Source: Congregibacter brevis (GTDB lineage: Bacteria; Pseudomonadota; Gammaproteobacteria; Pseudomonadales; Halieaceae). From it: DNA of 64,000 nt. The position numbers and the translations under genes are program-made. The DNA lies in the NCBI RefSeq assembly GCF_045689245.1, contig NZ_CP136865.1, positions 1,488,001 to 1,552,000 on the forward strand, given 5' to 3'. Below are positions 43,636-52,713 of this stretch, in pieces. The notes beneath the pieces were generated by a model, which worked only from the letters and a program-made list of their open reading frames with translations, was not told the DNA's origin and ran no database searches. Each line of letters starts with the position of its first letter. Position 1 is the stretch's first letter.

Positions 43636-44601
43636 ATGTTTGATCTATTTCGTTATTCCACAAGCAAAACTTTTTTGTTCACAGCCCTGGCCCTTAGCTT
43701 AGGTGCCTGCCAATCGGATGACGCCCCGGTCGCCGAGAGCGATAGGGCTGCTGAGACCGCAACAATGGTTACCGAAGCTGAGCCTACAGCGACGTTAGAG
43801 CCAGCAGCCGCTGCGGAGCAAGATAGCCTCGCAGCAGTTCTCGCAACTCAGCCCGACAAAGTGCAAGCGCGCTACGCTGCCCGTCATCCCGCTGAAACGC
43901 TCACATTTTTTGGTGTCGAACCCGGCATGACGGTATTGGAAGCTCTGCCCGGGGGAGGCTGGTACAGCAAGATTCTGGCGCCTTATCTGGGCGAGAGCGG
44001 CACATTGGTTGGGGTCGATTACAGCCCTTCACTGTTTCCGCTGTTTGGGTTTTTCTCTGAGGAGCAACTTAAGGCGAAGGAAACGTGGGTCGATGATTGG
44101 CTAGAAGAGGCCCGTGCGTGGTTCGACACGCCAGTGGCTGATCTTGATGCATTTCAATTTGGTGAACTGCCGGAGCGTCTTGAAGGTGAGGTAGATGCTG
44201 TGTTGTTTGTTCGCGCCTTGCACAATCTCGCGCGTTTCGAAGGGGATGGAGGGTTTCTGACTGCCGCCTTGATGAACACCAAAGCCGCGCTCAAGCCCGG
44301 TGGTGTTGTGGGTGTCGTGCAGCATATGGCACCCGAAGATGCTTCGGATGCCTGGGCAGATGGTTCTGCAGGATATTTGAAGAAGAGTTTCGTGATCGCG
44401 CAGTTAGAGGCCGCGGGATTCGAACTCATCGGTGAATCGGACATTAATGTGAACCCCCTGGATCAGCCGACTAGTGAGGATATCGTCTGGCGCCTGCCTC
44501 CCACCTTATCGGGCAGCAAGGACAATCCAGAGCTTGCTGCGGCTATGACTGCGGTGGGTGAGTCCACGCGTATGACTCTGCTGTTCAAGAAGCCCGAGTA
44601 A
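43636..44601 (+). CDS. Lipoprotein with class I methyltransferase fold
   Basis: A 321-residue protein starting at ATG 43636 with GGAG seven bases upstream. The N-terminus is a lipoprotein signal (lipobox SLGACQ), then an acidic, Ala/Glu-rich linker to about residue 65. The body is a SAM-dependent methyltransferase: TVLEALPGGGWYSKILAPYL as motif I, GVDYSPSL as motif II and VDAVLFVRALHN as the substrate-pocket strand. The motif I glycine pattern is intact. A lipid-anchored, exported methyltransferase is odd because SAM is cytosolic, so it may bind another ligand. Homologous exported proteins exist and are uncharacterised. Confidence 0.8.
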   Translation: MFDLFRYSTSKTFLFTALALSLGACQSDDAPVAESDRAAETATMVTEAEPTATLEPAAAAEQDSLAAVLATQPDKVQARYAARHPAETLTFFGVEPGMTVLEALPGGGWYSKILAPYLGESGTLVGVDYSPSLFPLFGFFSEEQLKAKETWVDDWLEEARAWFDTPVADLDAFQFGELPERLEGEVDAVLFVRALHNLARFEGDGGFLTAALMNTKAALKPGGVVGVVQHMAPEDASDAWADGSAGYLKKSFVIAQLEAAGFELIGESDINVNPLDQPTSEDIVWRLPPTLSGSKDNPELAAAMTAVGESTRMTLLFKKPE

Positions 44602-44639
44602 GTCGGCGTATTGCGACAGATTCCACAGAGGTAAATCAG

Positions 44640-45857
44640 ACGGAGGCCGGGCATCGCTCGGCCTTTAGTCAGCCACGTTTTCGTCTTTACTTTCCTTCTT
44701 CCTGCCTGTCGACCCTCGGCAGCTGGCTGATTCGCTTCCTGTTTGGTTGGGCGGCTTGGGAGCTGACGGCCTCGGCATTTTGGGTGGGGAGCATTGCCGG
44801 GTTGATGCTGGTTCCTACTTTTTTACTCACGCCAGTTTTCGGGATTACCGCAGATCGCATTAACCCTCGCAACGGACTTTTGGTCACGGTTACGCTCTGT
44901 GGCCTGTTAGCCGGTCTGGCGGCGATCACTGCGACTTTGGGCCTTTTGGAGTTGCCTGCACTCGCTGCGCTGGCGCTCGCCTTTGGTGCGCTCACTTCGG
45001 CCCATACGCCTATTCGTCTGGCTTTTTTGCCCAGACTGGTTGACCGCCAGGCACTACCAAGCGCCATCGGATATTCGGCCATTATCTTCAACACTTCGCG
45101 AGTCATCGGACCAGCCCTGGGCGCGTGGCTGCTGATGGTGTCATCGGTGCCAGCCGCCTTCGCTACATCGGCGCTAATCTGTGTGGTCGCGGCCTTGCTG
45201 TTGACCCGTGTAACGGGGACCGAGCGCAAAGAGGCGGGGGAAGATCGAGGCTCCTTCGTCGCACAGTTGCGAGCAGGCGTTGTTTATCTTCGTCAAGATT
45301 CGATGTTGAGGCTGGTTTTTCTGATGACGCTGGCTAGCGGGATGCTTGGTAGAACTGTGATCGAACTATTACCGGCGGTGTCGGGAAAGCTCCTCTTTGG
45401 TGATTCGTCGACGCTTGCAACACTCACGGCGGCTGCGGGTGTAGGGTCAATCCTTGGCGGTTTATTGGTGTCGAGACAGAGCGGCGGCTTGCGACGGCTG
45501 TACCACCTGGTGCTTTTGGGTCTTTTTGTGTCGGCAATGACCGCGCTTAGCGCTGGGTTGTGGCGGGAGGTATGGATGACTGCTATCGCCATTGGATTGA
45601 TCGCCGGATGTACAACGACTATTGGCACCGGTTGCCAGGCCTTGACTCAGCTAACGGTTGACGAGAACTATCGCGGCCGAGTGATGAGTCTTTGGGCGGT
45701 GGTCGCGATGGGAACACCGGCAGTGGGTGCTGTTCTGGTAGGAAGTGTGGCCGACGCTGCAGGGTTTCCGGTAGCGTTTGCGGGCACCGCGTTGTTGGCA
45801 CTGGTGGTGGTGCTCAGCTTACGCAGTCGCGCGCCGGATCAATCCGCGGGCACATGA
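44640..45857 (+). CDS. MFS transporter (EntS-like) lacking an ordinary start codon
   Basis: A major facilitator transporter of the EntS/MFS_3 type. The first ordinary start in frame, GTG 44784, lies inside the first helix pair; homologous sequence clearly continues upstream (FRLYFPSSCLSTLGSWLIRF, then FGWAAWELTASAFWVG). No ATG, GTG or TTG occurs in this frame between 44598 and 44784. ACG at 44640 follows AGAGGT by seven bases and gives a 405-residue protein of normal family length. Other readings are a sequencing error, a lost start (pseudogene) or initiation at a weak codon. The loop motif FGITADRINPR and twelve hydrophobic segments support the family. The substrate, perhaps siderophore or drug efflux, is unknown. 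It overlaps the convergent AGCS gene by 19 bases. Confidence 0.8.
   Translation, partial: TEAGHRSAFSQPRFRLYFPSSCLSTLGSWLIRFLFGWAAWELTASAFWVGSIAGLMLVPTFLLTPVFGITADRINPRNGLLVTVTLCGLLAGLAAITATLGLLELPALAALALAFGALTSAHTPIRLAFLPRLVDRQALPSAIGYSAIIFNTSRVIGPALGAWLLMVSSVPAAFATSALICVVAALLLTRVTGTERKEAGEDRGSFVAQLRAGVVYLRQDSMLRLVFLMTLASGMLGRTVIELLPAVSGKLLFGDSSTLATLTAAAGVGSILGGLLVSRQSGGLRRLYHLVLLGLFVSAMTALSAGLWREVWMTAIAIGLIAGCTTTIGTGCQALTQLTVDENYRGRVMSLWAVVAMGTPAVGAVLVGSVADAAGFPVAFAGTALLALVVVLSLRSRAPDQSAGT
44645..44666 (+). terminator. Hairpin after the lipoprotein methyltransferase gene
   Basis: An eight-bp GC-rich stem (GGCCGGGC and GCTCGGCC, one G-U pair) with an ATC loop is followed by TTT. It lies 44 bases after the methyltransferase stop but within the predicted start region of the MFS gene, so it could attenuate that gene. 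Confidence 0.45.
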
Positions 45858-47305
45858 CGCGGGATGCTGCCGTCAGCAATGCGCCGACGATAACGCTGGA
45901 CCTCGGCTTTTACCTCAGGCGCAAACAGATACAAACCGATGATGTTAGGTACGGCGATGAGGAACACCATCGCGTCAGAAAACGCCAATACCGATTCCAG
46001 CTGGATCATGCAGCCAAGCGCTAAAAACGCACAGAAGATCAGCTTAAACACGTTTTGCACGACGGCCCCCTCACCGAGGAGGTACGTGCATGCCTTAAGC
46101 CCGTAGTAACTCCAGGACACTGCAGTCGAGAATGCAAACAAGAGTCCCGCGACGGCCAGAGGGTAGGGCGCCCAGCTGATGTGGTGGGCGAAGGCGGCGG
46201 ATGTGAGGGCGATGCCCTCTAGTCCGGTATCCATTAAGCCATTGGGGAAAGCCGTAACGACGATCACGAGCGAGCTCAAGGTGCAAATCACTACGGTATC
46301 GATGAAGGGTTCCAGCAGTGAGACCATGCCTTCAGAGGCTGGCTCGTTGGTTTGTACAGCGGAGTGCGCAATAGACGCTGAGCCAATGCCCGCTTCGTTC
46401 GAAAACAACGCACGCTGAAAACCGACAATCATCGCGCCGATCATTCCACCGGTCGCACTTTCCAAGGTAAAGGCTGTGCTGAAGATCAGGTTCAGTGCCT
46501 GAGGGATCTCTGCGTAACTCATCAAAATGATCACCAGCGCTGATACAACGTACAAGAGCGCCATAGCGGGCACCACTTTTGCGGCAAACCCGGCGATAGT
46601 GCGAATACCTCCTATGATGACGAGGCCAACGAGCACTGCGATGCCGAGGCCGAACAACCAGCCCTTGTCGGCGAAGAAGCTTTGTTCTCCACCGCTGATA
46701 TTCACAAACTGCACATAGGCCTGATTGGACTGAAACATGTTGCCAATACCCAGACATCCGATCATCAGGCTCGCGGCATAGAAAGCGCCAAGGGCCTTGC
46801 CAAGCTTTGGCCAATTGCGAACACGCAACCAGTGTTCCAGGTAGTACATGGGGCCGCCTGAGACGGAGCCGTCCGGGTTATGCCGGCGGTATTTGACGCC
46901 AAGCGTGCACTCCACAAGCTTGGTGGACATAGACAGGAGTCCGGCGACCACAAGCCACAAAGCGGCCCCGGGCCCGCCAATCGTAATGGCGACCGCAACT
47001 CCTCCGATATTGCCGATACCCACGGTACCTGAGACCGCGGTGGCTACAGCGCGGAAATGCGAAATTTCTCCAGGCGCTGCCGGGTCGTGATAGTGCCCCC
47101 GAACAATCTTGAGAGCCAGTGGAAAGCCCCGGATGTTCAGAAAGCCCAGATACACCGTAAAAAAACTCGCGGCGATGGCGAGCCACATCACGATCCAGGG
47201 GACAGGGATACCTGCGATAGGAACCTCGTAGAAAATGAATGCCGCCAGGCCATCGGCAAAGGGTTTGATGAGGGCTTCGACGGTGGCATCAATTGACTGG
47301 GGCAT
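45839..47305 (-). CDS. Alanine/glycine:cation symporter (AGCS family)
   Basis: A 488-residue inner membrane symporter importing alanine, glycine or a similar small neutral amino acid with sodium or protons. The AGCS signature is GTVGIGNIGGVAVAITIGGPGAALW, with the second conserved stretch GGPMYYLEHW and the ion-site region FSNEAGIGSASIAHSA. About ten transmembrane helices are visible. The start is ATG 47305 just after a short intergenic region. It ends inside the 3' end of the convergent MFS gene. Confidence 0.93.
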   Translation of the reverse strand: MPQSIDATVEALIKPFADGLAAFIFYEVPIAGIPVPWIVMWLAIAASFFTVYLGFLNIRGFPLALKIVRGHYHDPAAPGEISHFRAVATAVSGTVGIGNIGGVAVAITIGGPGAALWLVVAGLLSMSTKLVECTLGVKYRRHNPDGSVSGGPMYYLEHWLRVRNWPKLGKALGAFYAASLMIGCLGIGNMFQSNQAYVQFVNISGGEQSFFADKGWLFGLGIAVLVGLVIIGGIRTIAGFAAKVVPAMALLYVVSALVIILMSYAEIPQALNLIFSTAFTLESATGGMIGAMIVGFQRALFSNEAGIGSASIAHSAVQTNEPASEGMVSLLEPFIDTVVICTLSSLVIVVTAFPNGLMDTGLEGIALTSAAFAHHISWAPYPLAVAGLLFAFSTAVSWSYYGLKACTYLLGEGAVVQNVFKLIFCAFLALGCMIQLESVLAFSDAMVFLIAVPNIIGLYLFAPEVKAEVQRYRRRIADGSIPRHVPAD

Positions 47306-47467
47306 GCTTGAGTCTCTGAGGTCTTGATGACGACCATACCGACTGTAGCGAGCAACACAAGTTAGGAGTTAGCTAGGGGGGCGATAGATACCACAAAAGG
47401 CTAGTTTTTATGAGTCACAAACACCGACAATAGCCGGATCGTATAGACGAGTTTGAGAGTGAAAGTC

Positions 47468-48835
47468 ATGAGTACCTATTCGGTGATCAATCCCTGGAAC
47501 AATGAGCTTCTTGGAGAACATAGCTATGCCGACAACACCGCGATTGCCGAAGCGCTTGCTACTCTTCGCCGTGGAGAGGACGTCCAACGGACGCTTTCGG
47601 CCCATGAGCGCTCCGATGTATTGCGACGGCTTGCGGCTCTGCTCAAAGAACAACGGGAAGAGCTCGCAGCGCTGATCACTGCGGAGATCGGCAAAACCAT
47701 CTCTGATTCTCGAGTTGAACTGGATCGGGCGATTAACACCACTATCGCGTCTGCAGAAGAGGCGCGGCAGATAGCCGGTGAGGCCCTCGACTCGGATGCG
47801 TATCCGCCTAAGCGAGAGCGTATTGGTGTGGTGGTGTGGCGACCCCTGGGCACAGTGCTGTGCATTACACCCTTTAATTTTCCGCTGAACATTGCCATGC
47901 ACAAGCTCGGACCAGCCTTCGCGGCAGGCAACGCCGTCATGTTCAAGCCCGGGCCTCAAAATACGGCCTCTGCCAAACGTCTTGTAGAGCTCTGCTATGA
48001 GGCTGGCATGCCTCAAGAAACGCTCCAACTGTGCATTCCTGATGTTCCGGCTATGGCAGAGTTGGTGGCCCATCCGCAGATAAAAGCGATTAATTTTACG
48101 GGAGGCACTGCCGCTGCACGGGCCATCGCCGCGGCCGCGGGATTCAAGAAACTGTTACTAGAGTTAGGGGGCAATGACCCTTTGATCATCATGCCTGATG
48201 CCGACATTGACGCTGCGGTGGCCTCAGCAATCAACCAGCGCTTTGCCACCGCGGGCCAACGGTGCACCGCAACTAAACGTGTATTTGTGCATAGCGAGGT
48301 TTACACGCGATTTAGGGATGCATTGGTGTCAAAGACTTTGGAACTGTCTGTGGGCGATCCCGCCATGGATGACACCTTTGTTGGCCCGGTGATTCATTCT
48401 CACGCCGCGGACGAGATCAGCGGGCGTATTGATGACGCGCTTTCAAGGGGAGCTTTGCTTGCCTGTGGGAACAAGCGCGAAGGAAATCTGTTATGGCCGA
48501 CGGTCATTGAACAGGTGCCGGACGATGCAACACTTGTGGCAGAAGAGACCTTCGGGCCGGTGCTCCCCTTAAGAAAATTCGACTCCCTTGACGAGGTGGT
48601 CGCCTTGGTCAACGCATCTCCTTATGGCTTGCAAGCCGGAGTTTTTACGCAGAATTTGAGCGTGATTCGACGGTTGTTCGATGAACTGGAAGTGGGCCTA
48701 TTGGCGACGAACGATGGCCCGGGCTTTCGCGCCGAGCACTTCCCCTTTGGCGGGGTCAAAGACAGTGGGATAGGGCGCGAAGGCGTTAAGTACGCGATTC
48801 GAGAGATGAGTTATCAAAAGACCTTGGTGATCTAG
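47468..48835 (+). CDS. NAD(P)-dependent aldehyde dehydrogenase
   Basis: A 455-residue ALDH superfamily enzyme oxidising an aldehyde to a carboxylic acid. ATG 47468 follows GAAAG; the upstream frame from 47453 is not needed. Family motifs are ITPFNFPLNIAMHKLGPAFAAGN near residue 140, LLLELGGNDP with the general-base Glu, AGQRCTA with the catalytic Cys, and EETFGPVLPL. The motif spacing resembles the lactaldehyde/phosphonoacetaldehyde and GapN-type group. The substrate is unknown. It is divergent from the AGCS symporter across 160 bases and convergent with the cytochrome c gene. Confidence 0.9.
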   Translation: MSTYSVINPWNNELLGEHSYADNTAIAEALATLRRGEDVQRTLSAHERSDVLRRLAALLKEQREELAALITAEIGKTISDSRVELDRAINTTIASAEEARQIAGEALDSDAYPPKRERIGVVVWRPLGTVLCITPFNFPLNIAMHKLGPAFAAGNAVMFKPGPQNTASAKRLVELCYEAGMPQETLQLCIPDVPAMAELVAHPQIKAINFTGGTAAARAIAAAAGFKKLLLELGGNDPLIIMPDADIDAAVASAINQRFATAGQRCTATKRVFVHSEVYTRFRDALVSKTLELSVGDPAMDDTFVGPVIHSHAADEISGRIDDALSRGALLACGNKREGNLLWPTVIEQVPDDATLVAEETFGPVLPLRKFDSLDEVVALVNASPYGLQAGVFTQNLSVIRRLFDELEVGLLATNDGPGFRAEHFPFGGVKDSGIGREGVKYAIREMSYQKTLVI

Positions 48836-48844
48836 CTCGTGGGA

Positions 48845-49474
48845 TTATCGGCTCCGATACAATCCCACGTGTACGAGAGGCGTTTTTGCGGGAGTGCCGG
48901 GCATAACCTGCTTGGGCACCTGATTTTTCACCGGGTCTAAAGATAGCAGGTAGCTGGCGATGGCTTGGGCATCGCCTGCACTTAGCTGTGCGTAGCTCGT
49001 CCAGGGCATGATGGCCATGGTTTGCCGGCCGTGACGCGTTTTACCGCTACGCAGCAGCGTGACGATTTCTTCCTGCGTCCATTCGCCTAAACCCGTTTCC
49101 TTGTCGGGTGTCAGGTTGGGCGGGTAAACCGCGCCAGGGTAGTTGTTCATCATGGGATTGCTGTAGGCGATACCAATGCTGGACCCCGCAAGCGTTTTGC
49201 TCGTATCTGGCTTACCTATTAATGCTCCATCGGTATGACAGCTGGCACAGCCTAGAAGGCCTACGAGATAGCGTCCTTGAGCGACGTCCATGTCGTCATT
49301 GCTAACGGGTAATTCAATACCCTTGCTGGCCTCGACGGGCGCCATTCCTCTCAATGGGTCTTTAGGGTTTTTGCTGGCGCCTGAATCGGCCTCGGCAATA
49401 GATGGAACAACGATTGCCGAGACCAGGCCGGCGCTAAACGCGATCGCCATGATTAACCAAAATTTCTTGTCCAT
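48845..49474 (-). CDS. Exported c-type cytochrome
   Basis: A 209-residue periplasmic or membrane-anchored monohaem cytochrome c. ATG 49474 is chosen because GAGGGA lies eight bases upstream. The N-terminal hydrophobic segment (residues 5-27) is a signal or anchor. The haem-binding CXXCH is at 76-80 (CASCH), and the distal Met ligand is probably in AIMPW. The sequence PPNLTPDKETGLGEWTQEEI is typical of diheme/monohaem cytochromes paired with dehydrogenases. No partner enzyme is adjacent. It is convergent with the ALDH gene only ten bases away. Confidence 0.88.
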   Translation of the reverse strand: MDKKFWLIMAIAFSAGLVSAIVVPSIAEADSGASKNPKDPLRGMAPVEASKGIELPVSNDDMDVAQGRYLVGLLGCASCHTDGALIGKPDTSKTLAGSSIGIAYSNPMMNNYPGAVYPPNLTPDKETGLGEWTQEEIVTLLRSGKTRHGRQTMAIMPWTSYAQLSAGDAQAIASYLLSLDPVKNQVPKQVMPGTPAKTPLVHVGLYRSR

Positions 49475-49537
49475 GGAAACTATCCCTCTCTTGGCGATCG
49501 GTCGTCGAAGCAATCGGTTAAAACAAGTAAAGGCTTG

Positions 49538-50200
49538 TTAAAACAACCAACCTAGTTCTGCGCGAAATGCGTCGAAGCCTGGGTCCGCGCCGCTCCCACC
49601 GTCGATGGTGGTGTGCTCCCAGCCGCCGCGAACAAACATGCCGCGGCCGAATTCATAACGGAGGCCGGCGCCTACGTTGTAGCTAAAGTTTGTTTCACTA
49701 TAGGTGGAATAAAAGTTGCTGCAAATATAGCCCCACCAGGGATCCCACCAGCAGCCTGTGCTGGGCGGTCCATCGGCAACGTTGGAGTCGAGGTAGGTCC
49801 AGCCGATACCGGCTTGAAGATACGGCGTGAAAGGGCCATCCAGCATATTCCACACACCATTGAACTGCCCGTTGAATACGTCCAGTCGATGACTGATGTC
49901 CACTAAGCCGTTATCTTCAGTATCGAGTACCGCGTCGTAGTCCGCTCGGGACCAGGAGCCATCAAAACGCAGTGCAAGATTCTGTGTGAAATTGTAACCG
50001 GCACTAAAGCCAAAGCCGTAGCCGCTGTCGATGTCAATCGAAGACTCGTTCAAACCATCGCTGCTCTCCGAACCGGTGAGATAGAGCCCAAAGGTGGTTT
50101 CCCACTTGCCCGCCCGCTGCGTGCTTGGGCCTGCCCACTGGGCTTGGGCGCTGAGAGAGAAGACAGCCAATAAAATAATAGGTAGGTGCGCTTTGCGCAT
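49538..50200 (-). CDS. Outer membrane beta-barrel protein (OmpA/OmpW-like)
   Basis: A 220-residue outer membrane protein with a signal peptide (cleaved near SAQAQW). The mature part has alternating amphipathic strands (KWETTFGLYLTG, YGFGFSAGYNF, NLALRFDGSWSRADY, TPYLQAGIGWTYLD, FSYNVGAGLRYEFG, MFVRGGWEHTTID) and ends in the aromatic residue of barrel proteins (LGWLF). An eight-stranded barrel is expected. A loop with clustered Cys and Trp (CWWDPWWGYIC) is unusual and may be a surface-exposed disulphide loop. The function is unknown. It lies divergent from metY. Confidence 0.8.
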   Translation of the reverse strand: MRKAHLPIILLAVFSLSAQAQWAGPSTQRAGKWETTFGLYLTGSESSDGLNESSIDIDSGYGFGFSAGYNFTQNLALRFDGSWSRADYDAVLDTEDNGLVDISHRLDVFNGQFNGVWNMLDGPFTPYLQAGIGWTYLDSNVADGPPSTGCWWDPWWGYICSNFYSTYSETNFSYNVGAGLRYEFGRGMFVRGGWEHTTIDGGSGADPGFDAFRAELGWLF

Positions 50201-50406
50201 AGTAGTGGTCCTTGAAATGTTGTGGTTTGCTTGTGCTTTTAATGGCAGCCTCGGTTTTTTCGTAGACGCGTCGGATGCCTAAACCGTGCTTTGCAAATTA
50301 TAACAGGGCGCTATTGCATTTCAGAGCCCCACTGGCCGAGGATAGCACCCCCTGAAAACGCGATAGCGACGCGTTAATACAACTAGAGTAAAAAGAGATA
50401 CAGCAC

Positions 50407-51687
50407 ATGAAACCGGAGACTATAGCCCTGCACGCAGGTTACGACGGCGACCGCGGTAACACCCGCGCGGCCACCACCCCTATTTACCAAACCACGTCCT
50501 TCACCTTTGATGACACTCAGCATGGCGCTGACTTGTTCAATCTAGCGGTGCCGGGAAATATTTATAGCCGGATCATGAATCCGACAAATGGGGTGCTTGA
50601 AGAGCGATTGGCACAGTTGGAAGGAGGTGTGGGCGCATTGAGCGTAGCGTCCGGTATGGCGGCAATTCGCTACGCCATCGAGGCTATCACGGAAGCGGGC
50701 AACAATATTGTAAGCACCTCTCAGCTGTACGGCGGGACCTACAACTTGTTTGCACACACGTTTCCCCGTCAGGGTATTGAAGTGCGTTTTGCCGAAGCCG
50801 ATAACTTTGATGCAGTCGCGGCACTTATCGACGACAACACACGGGCGCTTTTTTGCGAGTCCATCGGAAATCCGGCCGGCAACATTGTTGATATACAGCG
50901 CTGGGCGGATATCGCTCACGCAGCAGGCGTTCCACTGATAGTAGACAACACCGTTGCCACACCGATCCTGTGCCGAGTCTTCGATCACGGCGCGGATATC
51001 GCCGTTCATTCCCTAACCAAGTACATTGGCGGACACGGCAACACGATCGGCGGCGCTATTGTCGATTCCGGAAAATTTGATTGGGCCGCAAACCCTGAAC
51101 GTTTTGCCGTGATGAACACACCAGACCCTTCGTATCACGGGGTTGTATACACTGAAGCGCTAGGTCCAGCCGCGTTCATCGGGCGCTGCCGCGTTGTACC
51201 GCTTCGTAACACCGGGGCCGCTCTAGCGCCCCACAGCGCGTTCCTTATCATGCAGGGTCTCGAGACGCTGGCTCTGCGCATGGAGCGCCATTGTAAAAAC
51301 GCTGAAAAAGTTGCTGATTACCTTTTGCAGCACTCGCTAGTGAAAAATGTTAACTATGCAACGCTCACAGATAGCCCCTACGTGGAGACTTGCCAAAGGA
51401 TTTGCGGTGGTCGCGCCTCGGGCATCATCAGTTTTGAACTGGAAGGGGGACAGGAGGCAGGAGGACGATTCATCGATGCCCTGCAATTGATTTTGCGTTT
51501 GGTGAACATCGGTGATGCCAAGTCTTTGGCTTGTCACCCGGCGAGTACGACCCACCGCCAGCTAAACGCAGAAGAGCTTGCGTCTGCCGGAGTCAGTGAG
51601 AGCATGGTGCGCCTATCTATTGGTATCGAGCACATCGATGACATCATTTCTGACCTGGATCAGGCTCTGGCCGCCAGTGCAGGGTAA
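50407..51687 (+). CDS. metY: O-acetylhomoserine sulfhydrylase
   Basis: A 426-residue PLP enzyme converting O-acetyl-L-homoserine plus sulfide to homocysteine and acetate. The PLP Lys is K205 in HSLTKYIGGHG. Other trans-sulfuration family signatures are TTPIYQTTSF, YSRIMNPTNGVLEERLAQLEGG, VASGMAAI and CESIGNPAG, with the C-terminal LACHPASTTH. The length and the order of these blocks fit MetY rather than cystathionine gamma-synthase. The 206-base region upstream was examined for a riboswitch, and I cannot identify one. Expression probably responds to methionine status, but no operator is visible. Confidence 0.92.
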   Translation: MKPETIALHAGYDGDRGNTRAATTPIYQTTSFTFDDTQHGADLFNLAVPGNIYSRIMNPTNGVLEERLAQLEGGVGALSVASGMAAIRYAIEAITEAGNNIVSTSQLYGGTYNLFAHTFPRQGIEVRFAEADNFDAVAALIDDNTRALFCESIGNPAGNIVDIQRWADIAHAAGVPLIVDNTVATPILCRVFDHGADIAVHSLTKYIGGHGNTIGGAIVDSGKFDWAANPERFAVMNTPDPSYHGVVYTEALGPAAFIGRCRVVPLRNTGAALAPHSAFLIMQGLETLALRMERHCKNAEKVADYLLQHSLVKNVNYATLTDSPYVETCQRICGGRASGIISFELEGGQEAGGRFIDALQLILRLVNIGDAKSLACHPASTTHRQLNAEELASAGVSESMVRLSIGIEHIDDIISDLDQALAASAG

Positions 51688-51711
51688 GCGCTTGTTAGGC
51701 GGGCTTTCGCA

Positions 51712-51736
51712 AAGCCGATTTTGCTAAATCCGGCTT
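51712..51736. terminator. Inverted repeat after metY
   Basis: AAGCCGATTT (51712-51721) and AAATCCGGCTT (51726-51736) pair with one bulged base around a TGCT loop. It lies 24 bases after the metY stop and 15 bases before the end of the convergent barrel gene. No long T run follows, so terminator activity is uncertain. Confidence 0.35.
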
Positions 51737-51750
51737 ACCTAAACTCCGCT

Positions 51751-52713
51751 CTAGCGTAGCATTGCAGGGCGGAGTTTCAGAGAGAGTGCAAAAAAACCGC
51801 TGGAGCCGACGCTGATATCGGGGTCCTCCAGCTGTCCGTTGCCACTGTTAAAGCGAAAGCCGCGCAGTCCTCCGATGCCGGTCCGCGCTTCTAGCCAAAC
51901 GTTCTTGTAAATCCGCCGTTCAGCGCTCAAGCCAAAATCCCAGGCGTCCAGGCTCACGGCGACATCGTTGTTCACCGGCTGGAGGCTCCAAGCGGCACCA
52001 GACGGAGAAGCCCCAAGGCGAAACATCCAATCCTGAGTAGGCGAGTACACGACAGCCGGCCAGGGCATTATCGCGCTGATCGTCCAGCGTGGATTAATCA
52101 CCCAACTGGCCCCCAAGTAGGGGATCACGTAGCTATCGTTCGGGTTATCGTCTCCAAAGAGGCCAAACGCCCACCAGAGTTTTTCGTTCTGCGTGTAACG
52201 GGCAAAAACTCCGCCCATGGTCTGGAGCGTCCAGTCTGAGCTCTCTTGGGTGCTTCTGTGACCCAAAGGCATGACGAACGCTGCTGCCTGCCACTCGTTG
52301 TTGACTTGTCTAAACCAACCCAGCGGAAGGCCTACCGTGTCTACTCGAAAGTCCTCGGTTTCATCGCTGTCGCTTTCAAACCGATTGCTACTCAGATAGG
52401 CCCCGACAACAACGGCATCACGCTCGCTGATAAGAAAGGGGACTCCTGTACCCGCAGACGCACCTTGCTGCGTAAAGTCCAGTGTTTTCTTGGTGAGTGC
52501 GTTCTCTATCTGTGCTTCGCCGTAACTTCGTGCGCCTAAATAGGCGATGGGAATAAAAGGTGCGTTAGAAACACTGCGCTGGAAGATAAATTCACTGTTG
52601 TCGAAGGCCGTAACGGTGTCTTGAACAAAGTTTTGCGCGGTGACTTTGGCCACCGCGAAAACTAATGCGATTGCTATAAGGAGGCTTTGAAAAGTTCTTA
52701 TGGTTTCAGGCAA
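51751..52713 (-). CDS. Outer membrane beta-barrel protein, DUF6268-like
   Basis: A 320-residue exported barrel protein. The start is uncertain: TTG 52713 gives the signal peptide PETIRTFQSLLIAIALVFAV, while ATA 52701, only four bases after the upstream stop, would give the more typical MRTFQSLL start; TTG 52758 lies deep in the preceding gene. The barrel strands are seen as QQGASAGTGVPFLI, AVVVGAYLSSNRFES, GLPLGWFRQVNNEW and a C-terminal SSGFFALSLKLRPAM. The pattern resembles DUF6268 outer membrane proteins of unknown role. It overlaps the small membrane protein gene by eight bases, so the two are coupled. Confidence 0.7.
   Translation of the reverse strand: MPETIRTFQSLLIAIALVFAVAKVTAQNFVQDTVTAFDNSEFIFQRSVSNAPFIPIAYLGARSYGEAQIENALTKKTLDFTQQGASAGTGVPFLISERDAVVVGAYLSSNRFESDSDETEDFRVDTVGLPLGWFRQVNNEWQAAAFVMPLGHRSTQESSDWTLQTMGGVFARYTQNEKLWWAFGLFGDDNPNDSYVIPYLGASWVINPRWTISAIMPWPAVVYSPTQDWMFRLGASPSGAAWSLQPVNNDVAVSLDAWDFGLSAERRIYKNVWLEARTGIGGLRGFRFNSGNGQLEDPDISVGSSGFFALSLKLRPAMLR

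Noticed and set aside
47408..48073. 221-codon minus-strand open frame opposite the aldehyde dehydrogenase
   Set aside because: Antisense shadow of a conserved gene; composition is Arg/Cys-rich with no motif.
50201..50406. Possible SAM or SAH riboswitch before metY
   Set aside because: I looked for conserved paired stems and found none I can assign to a known class; only a covariance-model search could support it.
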